Below are positions 15,072-21,823 of a DNA stretch of 21,823 nucleotides, piece after piece. A program made the translations under genes and the position numbers. The stretch comes from Kluyvera ascorbata_C (lineage in GTDB: Bacteria; Pseudomonadota; Gammaproteobacteria; Enterobacterales; Enterobacteriaceae): contig NZ_JBIQOI010000018.1 of assembly GCF_044197065.1 (NCBI RefSeq), positions 1 through 21,823 of the forward strand, given 5' to 3'. The notes under the pieces are model-generated. The model had not been told where the DNA came from. It searched no databases and was given only the letters and a program-made list of their open reading frames with translations. Position 1 is the first letter of the stretch. Every line of letters starts with the position of its first letter.

Positions 15072-15653
15072 ATGGTTTCATTAAGTAAGAACCAGACGGT
15101 ATCACTCAGCAAAGAATCGACTGCATTAAACCAGCTTCAATTTGGTCTCGGTTGGGATCCAGTGAAGAAAAAAGGTCTTCTTGGAGGATTGTTCGGAGGC
15201 AATGACTCAATCGATCTCGATGCTGGCTGCGTATTAATGGACAGCAACGGTAATACAATTGACACTATCTGGTTCCGCAAACTGAAATCCACATGTGGCG
15301 CTGTTATTCACAGCGGCGATAACCTGACCGGTGAGGGTGACGGTGACGATGAAGTGATTAACGTCAGCCTTTCTCGTCTACCAGCAAATGTTGAATACCT
15401 GGCGTTTACGGTTAACAGCTTCCGTGGTCAATCGTTCAATGACGTCGAAAATGCGTTTTGCCGTGTGGTCGATCAAACCGGTAAAGAGTTGGCTCGCTAT
15501 AAACTGACTGAGCAGGGCTCACATACCGGGATCGTCATTTCATCGCTGCGCCGTAATAACGGCAAATGGGACTTTACCGCGCATGGGCATGCCTGTCGCG
15601 GCCGCACAATCGACGATATGCACTCCGATATCGTTTCAACGGTTATCTGCTAA
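15072..15653 (+). CDS. terZ: TerZ: TerD-family calcium-binding protein
   Basis: 193 aa TerD-domain protein. It has the paired N-terminal motif MVSLSKNQTVSLSK, FGLGWDP, the insert GLLGGLFGGNDS (37-46), IDLDAGCVLMD, and the calcium loop SGDNLTGEGDGDDE at residues 81-94. ATG 15072 is preceded by AAGGA at good spacing. It is the first gene of the tellurite-resistance core operon, and its TAA overlaps the ATG of terA (TAATG). The C-terminus (GRTIDDMHSDIVSTVIC) diverges from the FxGGL..A..YGVN ending of TerD and TerE. It is expected in the cytosol, near the inner membrane with TerC. Confidence 0.95.
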   Translation: MVSLSKNQTVSLSKESTALNQLQFGLGWDPVKKKGLLGGLFGGNDSIDLDAGCVLMDSNGNTIDTIWFRKLKSTCGAVIHSGDNLTGEGDGDDEVINVSLSRLPANVEYLAFTVNSFRGQSFNDVENAFCRVVDQTGKELARYKLTEQGSHTGIVISSLRRNNGKWDFTAHGHACRGRTIDDMHSDIVSTVIC

Positions 15654-16810
15654 TGAATCTGACTCCGGGGGGCAATGCCCCCGTTCCAGCCCAGGAGCTG
15701 CGGGTTCGGGTCACTTCAGGAGGCCCGGTTGATGCTTCTGCATTTCGCCTGTACACAGACGGGAAAGTCCAGGGTGATGCTGACATGGTGTTCTACGGTC
15801 AGCCACGTAATGATGATGGTACCATCAGCCTGGCCAGTGAAGGTCAGTATTCAACGTTTACTGTCGCGCTCAACCGGCTGAAACCTAATGTACAGAAAAT
15901 TGCGTTCACCGTGACCTGTGACGGTGGGCAGACGGTATCTGGTCTTCGTGATCTTTCCATCGACGTGGAGCAGGGGGCAACTAGTCTGGTTAGTGGCATT
16001 GTTGAACTGAGCGGCCGTCAGGAAGCAGCCTTAATTCTGGGTGAATTTTACCGTCGTAATAATGACTGGAAATTCCGCTTCGTTGCACAGGGTTTCCACG
16101 GTGGGCTTAAACCGCTGGCAGAACATTTCGGTGTAAATATTGCCGACGAGCCAGCCCCTGCAGCTCCGCCCCCTCCGGTTGCAACCCCTCCGAAAGCTGA
16201 GACAAAAATCAGCCTGAGTAAGGTATCTCTGACAAAAGAGAAACCTGCAATCAGCCTGACCAAACGGGATAACTTCGGTGAAATTCGGATTAACCTGAAC
16301 TGGCACCGGGGCAGCAGCAAATCCGGATTTGCAGGCATGTTCGGCTCTAAAGGAATAGACCTAGACCTGGGAGCTTTTGTTGAGCTTCAGGATGGTTATA
16401 AGTCGGTCATTCAGGCGCTGGGTAATGCTTTCGGTGATTATCGCGATGAGCCTTACGTTCAGCTGAAGGGAGATGACCGGACGGGAGATGTATCAGACGG
16501 TGAATGGCTGCATATCAATGGCCGTGAGTGGAAGCATATCCGTGAAGTGCTGATATACGCCTTTATTTATGAAGGTGTTCCTAGTTGGGATAAGACAGAT
16601 GGTGTGGTCACAATTCATGTACCGGATCAGCCTCCCATTGAGACCCGCCTGACAGAGGGTGAAAACCGTCGCACGTTGTGTGCTATTGCCAGACTCGTAA
16701 ACGAAAACGGTGCGATTAAAGTCGAGCGTATTAACCAGTATTTCAAGGGACAGGACGAAATGGACCGGGCATTTGGCTGGGGATTTCGCTGGAGCGCCGG
16801 TTCTAAATAA
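15653..16810 (+). CDS. terA: TerA: two-domain TerD-like protein
   Basis: 385 aa, the standard TerA length. Residues 1-165 form a TerD-type domain (VDASAFRLYTDGKVQGDADM, EFYRRNNDWKFRFVAQGF, GGLKPLAEHFGVN) lacking the acidic GDNRTGEGDGDDE loop. A proline/alanine linker follows (about 166-182, APAAPPPPVATPPK). Next comes an SLxK-rich stretch (ISLSKVSLTK at 186-195, ISLTK at 200-204), then a second, divergent TerD-like domain with NLNWHRG, GIDLDLGAFVEL and a reduced loop LKGDDRTGDVSDGEW at 271-285. The ATG overlaps the terZ stop, so translation is coupled. An in-frame extension back to 15566 only runs through terZ. TerA is required for high tellurite resistance in studied ter operons. Confidence 0.95.
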   Translation: MNLTPGGNAPVPAQELRVRVTSGGPVDASAFRLYTDGKVQGDADMVFYGQPRNDDGTISLASEGQYSTFTVALNRLKPNVQKIAFTVTCDGGQTVSGLRDLSIDVEQGATSLVSGIVELSGRQEAALILGEFYRRNNDWKFRFVAQGFHGGLKPLAEHFGVNIADEPAPAAPPPPVATPPKAETKISLSKVSLTKEKPAISLTKRDNFGEIRINLNWHRGSSKSGFAGMFGSKGIDLDLGAFVELQDGYKSVIQALGNAFGDYRDEPYVQLKGDDRTGDVSDGEWLHINGREWKHIREVLIYAFIYEGVPSWDKTDGVVTIHVPDQPPIETRLTEGENRRTLCAIARLVNENGAIKVERINQYFKGQDEMDRAFGWGFRWSAGSK

Positions 16811-16832
16811 CACTGCAACAAAGGAAACAGGT

Positions 16833-17288
16833 ATGAGTTTTTTCGACAAAGTTAAAGATGCTATTAACTCCGGCCGGGACGAACTGACCCGCCAGGTTGG
16901 CCGTTTCAAAAACAAAAAATTTATGCAGGGCACCGTTGCTGTCTGCGCCCGTATTGCAGTATCCAGTGACGGCGTGAGTTCTGAAGAAAAGCAAAAAATG
17001 ATGGGTTTTCTGCGCTCTTCGGAAGAACTAAAGGTCTTCGATACCAATGAAGTGATCGAGTTCTTCAATAAACTGGTTTCAAGCTTCGATTTCGATGTGG
17101 AAATTGGCAAGGGAGAAACCATGAAATACATCCTGGCGCTGAAAGATCAGCCTGAGGCCGCTCAACTGGCCTTACGTGTTGGTATTGCTGTTGCGAAAAG
17201 TGACGGTAACTTCGATCAGGATGAGAAACTGGCCTCCCGCGAGATCGCGATCGCGTTGGGTTTCGACCCGGCTGAATTTGGCCTCTGA
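16833..17288 (+). CDS. terB: TerB: acidic helical tellurite-resistance protein
   Basis: 151 aa, the normal TerB length and all-helical. Two related acidic motifs, SSDGVSSEEKQKM (about 44-56) and KSDGNFDQDEKLA (about 122-134), are the TerB metal-binding segments. The end FDPAEFGL is conserved. TerB is known to interact with TerC at the inner membrane face. ATG 16833 is chosen because AAGGA stands eight bases before it; an open frame back to 16710 overlaps terA and does not look like TerB. It lies 22 bases after terA and 22 bases before terC. Confidence 0.96.
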   Translation: MSFFDKVKDAINSGRDELTRQVGRFKNKKFMQGTVAVCARIAVSSDGVSSEEKQKMMGFLRSSEELKVFDTNEVIEFFNKLVSSFDFDVEIGKGETMKYILALKDQPEAAQLALRVGIAVAKSDGNFDQDEKLASREIAIALGFDPAEFGL

Positions 17289-17310
17289 TCCACATCCCTA
17301 AGGGTAAAAT

Positions 17311-18351
17311 ATGGTTTCAACACACATCGGTTTCCCGACTGAAACTGTCATTGTTTTCATTGCGCTTTCAGTCGGTGCCCTCTTTATTGATTTGTTTATG
17401 CACCGTGATGACAAGCCTATCTCACTGAAGAGTGCGGCCCTCTGGTCTGTATTCTGGGTTGTGGTTGCGATGGCATTTGCCGGTTTCCTCTACATTCACC
17501 ACGGTGCTGAGGTTGCCAGTCTGTTTGTCACAGGTTATGCGCTGGAGAAAGTGCTGTCGGTCGACAACCTGTTTGTCATGATGGCCATCTTCTCCTGGTT
17601 TGCCGTTCCGGATCGTTATCGCCATCGTGTTCTCTACTGGGGGATCATTGGTGCCATTGTCTTCAGGGGCATTTTTGTCGCCATCGGTACGAGCCTGCTG
17701 AGTTTGGGGCCGTACGTTGAAGTCATCTTTGCTATCATCGTTGCCTGGACGGCGGTCATGATGCTTAAAAGCGGTGATGACGATGGTGATATTGAAGATT
17801 ACTCCCAGCATCTGGCTTACCGCATGGTTAAACGCTTTTTCCCCATCTGGCCGAAGCTCAGAGGTCATGCTTTTCTGCTTAACCAGAAGGAAGTGGATGC
17901 CGAACTGGCGAAGCCAGAAAACAGCGACGTGACCATTGGCCGTGGTAAAAAGATGGCGCTGTATGCTACTCCGCTATTCCTGTGTGTTGCCGTGGTTGAA
18001 CTCTCTGATGTGATGTTTGCGTTTGACTCGGTACCGGCAATCATTGCCGTTAGCCGTGAACCGCTGATTGTCTATAGCGCCATGATGTTTGCTATTCTGG
18101 GTCTGCGTACTCTGTACTTTGTCCTTGAGGCACTGAAACAGTATCTGGTTCATCTGGAGAAGGCCGTCATCGTGCTGCTGTTCTTCATCGCAGCGAAACT
18201 GGGTCTGAATGCGACCGATCACATCTGGCATCATGGGTACAGCATCGCGGCCACAACCAGCCTGTATGTCGTGCTGGGTGTTCTGGCGCTGGGTATCATT
18301 GCAAGCGTTATGTTCCCAGGCAAATCTGAATCTGAGGAAAAGGGGAGCTAA
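17311..18351 (+). CDS. terC: TerC: integral membrane tellurite-resistance protein
   Basis: 346 aa polytopic inner-membrane protein with about 8-9 hydrophobic segments. The two family signature segments are present: VLSVDNLFVM (81-90) and VELSDVMFAFDSVPAI (229-244), membrane-embedded acidic residues typical of TerC/LysE-related proteins. A charged loop runs between them (DDDGDIEDYSQH, 157-168). TerC-family relatives (Alx, MeeF) are linked to manganese efflux and metalation of exported proteins. The plasmid TerC is essential for tellurite resistance. The ATG is preceded by AAGGG at good spacing. The C-terminus is short and charged (SESEEKGS) and likely cytosolic, where TerB and TerD-type proteins could bind. 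Confidence 0.96.
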   Translation: MVSTHIGFPTETVIVFIALSVGALFIDLFMHRDDKPISLKSAALWSVFWVVVAMAFAGFLYIHHGAEVASLFVTGYALEKVLSVDNLFVMMAIFSWFAVPDRYRHRVLYWGIIGAIVFRGIFVAIGTSLLSLGPYVEVIFAIIVAWTAVMMLKSGDDDGDIEDYSQHLAYRMVKRFFPIWPKLRGHAFLLNQKEVDAELAKPENSDVTIGRGKKMALYATPLFLCVAVVELSDVMFAFDSVPAIIAVSREPLIVYSAMMFAILGLRTLYFVLEALKQYLVHLEKAVIVLLFFIAAKLGLNATDHIWHHGYSIAATTSLYVVLGVLALGIIASVMFPGKSESEEKGS

Positions 18352-18358
18352 TCCCCTT
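18340..18358 (+). other. Small hairpin spanning the terC stop codon
   Basis: Arms aagggg (18340-18345) and cccctt (18353-18358) flank a seven-base loop holding the terC stop codon. No T-run follows. It may stabilise or punctuate the mRNA between terC and terD; there is no evidence for termination. Confidence 0.35.
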
Positions 18359-18399
18359 AAGTGTTAACCTGAACAATTACTAATCGAAGAGGTTATTTT

Positions 18400-18978
18400 A
18401 TGAGTGTTTCTCTTTCCAAAGGCGGGAACGTCTCCCTGAGTAAAGCAGCCCCGTCAATGAAAAACGTCCTGGTGGGCCTTGGCTGGGATGCGCGTTCTAC
18501 TGACGGTCAGGATTTTGACCTGGATGCTTCAGCATTTCTGCTGGCCGCTAACGGTAAAGTGCGCGGTGACGCTGATTTCATTTTCTACAACAACCTGACG
18601 TCTTCTGATGGTTCCGTGACGCACACCGGTGATAACCGTACTGGTGAGGGCGATGGTGATGATGAATCGCTGAAAATTAAACTGGACACAGTCCCGTCTG
18701 ACGTAGACAAGATCATCTTCGTTGTGACAATCCATGATGCCCAGGCTCGTCGTCAGAGCTTTGGTCAGGTATCCGGTGCGTTTATTCGTCTGGTCAATGA
18801 CGATAACCAGACTGAAGTTGCTCGCTACGATTTGACAGAAGATGCGTCTACTGAAACTGCCATGCTGTTCGGTGAGCTGTATCGCCACAATGCTGAGTGG
18901 AAATTCCGGGCAGTGGGCCAAGGTTATGCTGGTGGTCTGGCATCTGTATGTGCTCAGTACGGCATTAACGCGTCCTGA
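18400..18978 (+). CDS. terD: TerD: calcium-binding stress protein
   Basis: 192 aa, the family prototype. Features: MSVSLSKGGNVSLSK start, VGLGWDAR (24-32), DFDLDASAFLL (38-48), DFIFYNNL, calcium loop GDNRTGEGDGDDE (77-89), ARYDLTEDASTETAML, and the ending GYAGGLASVCAQYGIN. TerD folds as a beta sandwich binding two calcium ions and is cytosolic. It is about 70% identical to the next gene product by eye, evidence of tandem duplication. AGAGG lies eight or nine bases before ATG 18400. It sits 48 bases after terC and 69 bases before terE. Confidence 0.96.
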   Translation: MSVSLSKGGNVSLSKAAPSMKNVLVGLGWDARSTDGQDFDLDASAFLLAANGKVRGDADFIFYNNLTSSDGSVTHTGDNRTGEGDGDDESLKIKLDTVPSDVDKIIFVVTIHDAQARRQSFGQVSGAFIRLVNDDNQTEVARYDLTEDASTETAMLFGELYRHNAEWKFRAVGQGYAGGLASVCAQYGINAS

Positions 18979-18980
18979 TT

Positions 18981-19020
18981 GAAAAGTTACTTTTCATAAC
19001 TGGGGCTGTTGATTCAGCCC
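18981..19020 (+). other. Two tandem hairpins in the terD-terE gap
   Basis: Hairpin 1: gaaaag (18981-18986) pairs with cttttc (18990-18995) around tta. Hairpin 2: gggctg (19003-19008) pairs with cagccc (19015-19020) around ttgatt. Neither is followed by a T-run. They fill the terD-terE gap just before the terE ribosome site and may set the relative expression or stability of the two messages. Confidence 0.4.
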
Positions 19021-19047
19021 TCATCAAACTGTTTGCAGGAGCTAAAA

Positions 19048-19623
19048 ATGGCAGTTTCTCTCGTAAAAGGCGGTAACGTATCTCTGACCAAAGAAGCACC
19101 AACCATGAATGTAGCGATGGTTGGCCTGGGCTGGGACGCCCGTGTAACTGACGGTCAGGGTTTTGATCTGGATGCTTCCGTATTCGCAGTAGGTGAAGAC
19201 GGTAAAGTGCTTTCAGATGCCCATTTCATTTTCTTCAATAACAAAACCAGCCCTGACGGCGCGGTTGAGCACCAGGGTGACAACCGTACCGGTGAAGGCG
19301 ACGGAGACGATGAGCAGGTTAAAATCGACATGACCAAAATTTCAGCAGACATTAAAAAACTGGTGTTTGCCGTTACCATCTATGATGCCGAAGTGCGTAA
19401 ACAAAACTTCGGCATGGTGAGCAACAGCTTCATGCGTGTTTACAACAACGACAACGGAGCGGAAATTGCCCGTTTCGATTTGTCTGAGGACGCCTCGACC
19501 GAAACCGCAATGATCTTTGGCGAACTGTATCGCCATGGTACCGAATGGAAATTTAAAGCCGTAGGTCAGGGGTTTGCAGGCGGTTTATCTGCATTGGCAA
19601 CCCAGCACGGCGTAAACATTTAA
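19048..19623 (+). CDS. terE: TerE: calcium-binding stress protein
   Basis: 191 aa TerD paralogue. Features: MAVSLVKGGNVSLTK, VGLGWDAR, GFDLDASVFAV, FIFFNNKTS, calcium loop GDNRTGEGDGDDE (77-89), and the ending GFAGGLSALATQHGVNI. ATG 19048 follows AGGAG with seven-base spacing. An upstream start at 19009 would add 13 unrelated residues and is rejected. It is the last gene of the core operon before a strong terminator (19641-19665). The likely role, shared with TerD, is calcium-dependent assembly near TerB/TerC. Confidence 0.96.
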   Translation: MAVSLVKGGNVSLTKEAPTMNVAMVGLGWDARVTDGQGFDLDASVFAVGEDGKVLSDAHFIFFNNKTSPDGAVEHQGDNRTGEGDGDDEQVKIDMTKISADIKKLVFAVTIYDAEVRKQNFGMVSNSFMRVYNNDNGAEIARFDLSEDASTETAMIFGELYRHGTEWKFKAVGQGFAGGLSALATQHGVNI

Positions 19624-19640
19624 TAATAAAAATAAATTCA

Positions 19641-19665
19641 ACCCGGTGCTGTCACCGGGTTTTTT
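19641..19665 (+). terminator. Intrinsic terminator after terE
   Basis: A perfect eight-base stem (acccggtg 19641-19648 with caccgggt 19653-19660) with loop ctgt is followed by a T-run to 19665. It lies 17 bases after the terE stop. It should end most terZABCDE transcription, so the next two genes depend on read-through or their own promoter. Confidence 0.88.
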
Positions 19666-19679
19666 ATAGGTGTTATCAC

Positions 19680-20330
19680 ATGGCAAAGAAAAAAGATGAT
19701 GGTTCAGCTGTAATACTACTTTTTGTTGTGGCTTTTTTTGTATTCTTGCCGTTCCTGATATTCGGGATATTTTTCTACCGGAAACTAAAAAGAAAATATT
19801 CAGCAATCCCTAATACTCAGCGCGTATATGATATTGGCGTTCTGTTTAAAACATTGGGTGCCTCTGTCGCTGTTATTGTTTTTTCAGCACTGCTCGTTTT
19901 TCAACTTAGTGTACTTCCTGTTAAATTTGTATCGCCGGAAACATCACATTATATAGTAATAGTTATGTTATTTCTCTATCCGGTTGTAATGCTCTGGCCA
20001 ATGAAAAAAATGGCGGAACGCATCGCTATAGAATATTTCGGTATAATTTTCAACGATAATGATCGAACGATAATTCTTCCAGCAGATATAGGCAATATGG
20101 GATTGGGTGATTGGCTCCGTCTCAAGTTTCTAAGTAGAATGGGCGAGCAGGATAGCATTGATATTAGAAAAATATCGAATATCACACGCGAGAAAGGTGT
20201 CAACTTCTATATACATGGTGATTTCGGATCCCGACGCATCAACTTCTCGAACAAGCAAAAGCGTGATGAGTGTATTTCAGCTCTTCAGGCCAGAACCCGC
20301 GTAAAGGGTGGCAGAGACTACGGTTATTAA
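19680..20330 (+). CDS. Uncharacterised membrane protein between terE and terF
   Basis: 216 aa, not a recognised Ter core protein. After a basic start (MAKKKDDG), hydrophobic segments lie at about residues 10-33, 56-80 and 90-108, so it has three probable membrane spans. The remaining ~105 residues are soluble. Their pattern (ILPADIGNMG, DIRKISNITREKGVNFYIHG, RRINFSNKQKRDECISAL) resembles a small bacterial PH-like beta barrel ending in a helix (inference). The start has AGGTG eight bases before ATG 19680. Codon use is clearly more AT-rich than terD/terE, suggesting later insertion. It follows the terE terminator by 14 bases and precedes terF by 15, so it is probably co-transcribed with terF. 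A role in membrane anchoring of TerF is possible but unproven. Confidence 0.75.
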   Translation: MAKKKDDGSAVILLFVVAFFVFLPFLIFGIFFYRKLKRKYSAIPNTQRVYDIGVLFKTLGASVAVIVFSALLVFQLSVLPVKFVSPETSHYIVIVMLFLYPVVMLWPMKKMAERIAIEYFGIIFNDNDRTIILPADIGNMGLGDWLRLKFLSRMGEQDSIDIRKISNITREKGVNFYIHGDFGSRRINFSNKQKRDECISALQARTRVKGGRDYGY

Positions 20331-20345
20331 ACAAGGAACAGAGTC

Positions 20346-21578
20346 ATGCAATTACAGTCAGGTCAAAATATCCTTCTATCTTCATCATCAATCACGCTTA
20401 ATCTGCGATACCCGGTACGTCCCGGCTTTAACGGTGAACCCGACACTTGCGTTTTTTTGCTCAACGCACAAGGTAAGGTGAGTGGTGATAACGATTTCAT
20501 TTTTTTCAATAACCTGAGTTCACCTGAGGGGGCTGTAGAACTGACACTAGGGACGCAGCTATCAAGCGTTCATATTGAGCTTAGCCACGTTTCCTTGTCT
20601 GTTCAGAAAATAGCCGTAACCCTCGTAATTGACGGAAGCGATACCATTACAGGCTTGCAGCACCTGAATCTTCAGGTCCCCGGGTTCGCATCGTTTGATC
20701 TCGAAACAGTAGGGCGTAGCGAGAAAGCTATTATTGTGGCGGAGGTGTATCGCCACAACGGCAACTGGAAGCTCCGGGCGCTTGGGCAGGGTTTTAACGG
20801 TGGACTTGAGCCTTTGGCCATTAGTTATGGCGTTGATGTAGCACCGACAGCTCCGCGGCCAGCACGTATCAGTCTGGAAAAGAAACTTGAAACCAAATCT
20901 CCACGACTTGTAAGTCTCGCTAAAAAGGCCTCAGTCAGTCTCACTAAAAATAAGCTGGACACCCTAGAGGCGGCAGTTGCGTTTGTTCTTGATGCATCTG
21001 GCTCAATGAGTGGCCAGTTCAGTAAGGGCAACGTTCAATCCGTTCTGGACCGCATCGCCATTCTTGCCGCTCAGTTCGATGATGATGGTGAGATGGATGT
21101 CTGGGGGTTTGGAGAGAAGCATAAGAAGTATCCAAACGTCACTCTGGATAACCTTGACGATTATATTCAGACCATTCGTGGATCCGGAAAGCGTTCAGCC
21201 TGGGAAAATTTGCCTGGACTTGGAGGGACTAACAATGAGCCGCCGGTAATGGAAGAAATTATTGACTACTTCAAGGACTCAAAAATCCCGGTTTACATAG
21301 TCTTTATTACTGATGGAGGGATAAGTAAAACCGGGGCAATTAAGAATGCTATACGGCGCTCAGCCAACTACCCGATCTTCTGGAAGTTTGTCGGCCTAGG
21401 TGGAGCAAGTTACGGAATTCTGAAAAATCTAGATGATTTTACAGACCGACGCGTTGATAACACCCATTTCTTTGCAATGGATGATTTTGGCGCTATCAGT
21501 GATGAAAAATTATACGATAACTTACTAGAAGAATTTAGACCGTGGATAAATGAAATAAAAAAACTAGATATCCTTTAG
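20346..21578 (+). CDS. terF: TerF: TerD-like domain fused to vWA domain
   Basis: 410 aa. Residues 1-165 form a TerD-type domain (CVFLLNAQGKVSGDNDFIFF, AEVYRHNGNWKLRALGQGF, GGLEPLAISYGVDV) without the acidic calcium loop. Residues about 166-205 are a linker with repeated SLxK motifs (ISLEKK, VSLAKKASVSLTKNK). Residues about 208-405 are a vWA domain of the copine-like type with MIDAS DASGSMS (216-222), GGTNNEPPVMEEI and VFITDGGIS. It thus joins in one protein the two partner classes encoded separately as TerD/TerX and TerY. ATG 20346 has AAGGA eight to nine bases upstream. No terminator is obvious after the TAG stop. Confidence 0.93.
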   Translation: MQLQSGQNILLSSSSITLNLRYPVRPGFNGEPDTCVFLLNAQGKVSGDNDFIFFNNLSSPEGAVELTLGTQLSSVHIELSHVSLSVQKIAVTLVIDGSDTITGLQHLNLQVPGFASFDLETVGRSEKAIIVAEVYRHNGNWKLRALGQGFNGGLEPLAISYGVDVAPTAPRPARISLEKKLETKSPRLVSLAKKASVSLTKNKLDTLEAAVAFVLDASGSMSGQFSKGNVQSVLDRIAILAAQFDDDGEMDVWGFGEKHKKYPNVTLDNLDDYIQTIRGSGKRSAWENLPGLGGTNNEPPVMEEIIDYFKDSKIPVYIVFITDGGISKTGAIKNAIRRSANYPIFWKFVGLGGASYGILKNLDDFTDRRVDNTHFFAMDDFGAISDEKLYDNLLEEFRPWINEIKKLDIL

Positions 21579-21800
21579 TTCACTTCAGGATAAGCCTAAA
21601 TAGAGGATACTGATACTGGCAAGAGACCTAGGTAGGAAAGATTGCCGGGTCTTAAAGGTATCAAAGCGAACCACTAGTCATGAAAGAGATAGTTACTACC
21701 GTGAAAGTTATCCGGATACACTGTAAGTATCCCGGCAAAACGACCCATTCACTTTTAGAGATCTTCCGACATACTGATTATGTCCCCTGAGGAGATCGCT
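21579..21800. other. Non-coding junction between terF and an IS3-family element
   Basis: No ORF is recognised. An imperfect inverted repeat (ccggatac 21712-21719 against gtatcccgg 21727-21735, one bulged base) and a looser fold between gatac (21609) and ggtatc (21660) are visible. The left terminus of the following IS must lie here, but I could not place it; the terminus seen at 70-94 has no matching copy in this stretch. Confidence 0.45.
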
Positions 21801-21823
21801 ATGCGTAAGATCCGATTCACTGA
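21801..21823 (+). CDS. IS3-family transposase OrfA, N-terminal fragment (runs off window)
   Basis: The last 23 bases encode MRKIRFT plus the start of the next codon, matching the MRK-x-R-F-T/S-E opening of IS3-family OrfA proteins, which carry a helix-turn-helix for binding the IS ends. GAGGAG lies about seven bases before the ATG. Only seven full codons are visible, so subgroup and intactness cannot be judged. An alternative small ORF cannot be excluded from so little sequence. Confidence 0.5.

Noticed and set aside
15566..15652. Upstream extension of terA
   Set aside because: It runs through terZ coding sequence; the TAATG overlap and standard 385-aa length support 15653.
16710..16832. Upstream extension of terB
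   Set aside because: It overlaps terA and adds non-family residues; ATG 16833 has a proper ribosome site.
17289..17310. Manganese riboswitch before terC (as seen for some TerC-family genes)
   Set aside because: The terB-terC gap is only 22 bases and cannot hold a yybP-ykoY element.
1..21823. CRISPR arrays, tRNA/rRNA genes, replication origin
   Set aside because: No regularly spaced repeats, tRNA-like folds or iterons were seen on reading the window.

Overview
The window is a nearly complete tellurite-resistance/stress (Ter) gene island of the kind carried on large conjugative plasmids (IncHI2 R478 type and related virulence plasmids) and islands of Enterobacteriaceae. The gene set and order kinase-PP2C-terY3-terY2-terX-terY1-terW // terZABCDE..F, enterobacterial codon use, and IS3-family pieces at both window edges point to an accessory, mobile region of an enterobacterium (Klebsiella, Escherichia or Serratia-like). 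The species cannot be fixed from this sequence.

Layout. 1-94: right end of an IS3-family element. 95-340: a 5'-truncated Xre/MbcA/ParS-type antitoxin gene cut by that IS. 341-1326: AT-rich, mostly non-coding, with one doubtful 64-codon ORF. 1327-7726 (minus strand): a phosphorylation module read as [57-codon leader ORF]-terY1-terX-terY2-terY3-PP2C phosphatase-protein kinase. 7727-8033: a promoter region and the terW terminator. 8034-14751 (minus strand): a metabolic/biosynthetic operon read as ATP-grasp - PRTase/TRSP - HAD - StiP/PELOTA-type PRTase-like protein - HpcH/HpaI lyase - DUF4236 protein - terW. 14752-15071: a divergent promoter region with two copies of a 13-bp palindrome. 15072-19623 (plus strand): terZ-terA-terB-terC-terD-terE. 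19641-19665: a terminator. 19680-21578: a small AT-rich membrane-protein gene and terF. 21579-21800: no gene seen. 21801 to the end: first codons of an IS3-family OrfA.

How the parts fit. TerD-family proteins (TerZ, D, E, X, and domains in TerA and TerF) are calcium-binding and are thought to assemble with the membrane protein TerC and the acidic helical protein TerB under the inner membrane. The vWA proteins TerY1-3, a kinase and a PP2C phosphatase form the TerY-phosphorylation triad proposed by comparative genomics. The ATP-grasp/PRTase/HAD/HpcH genes are the Ter-associated set proposed to make a nucleoside-like or amino-acid-linked metabolite. Its product is unknown. TerW is a DNA-binding regulator candidate.

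Less expected points: a well-placed 57-codon ORF whose stop overlaps the TTG start of terY1; a repeated ATCAT-N3-ATGAT palindrome abutting the -35 of one divergent promoter and overlapping the -10 of the other; matching polyproline C-terminal tails on TerY1 and TerY2; SLxK-motif clusters placed before the second domain of both TerA and TerF; and apparent loss of the calcium loop in some TerD-type domains.
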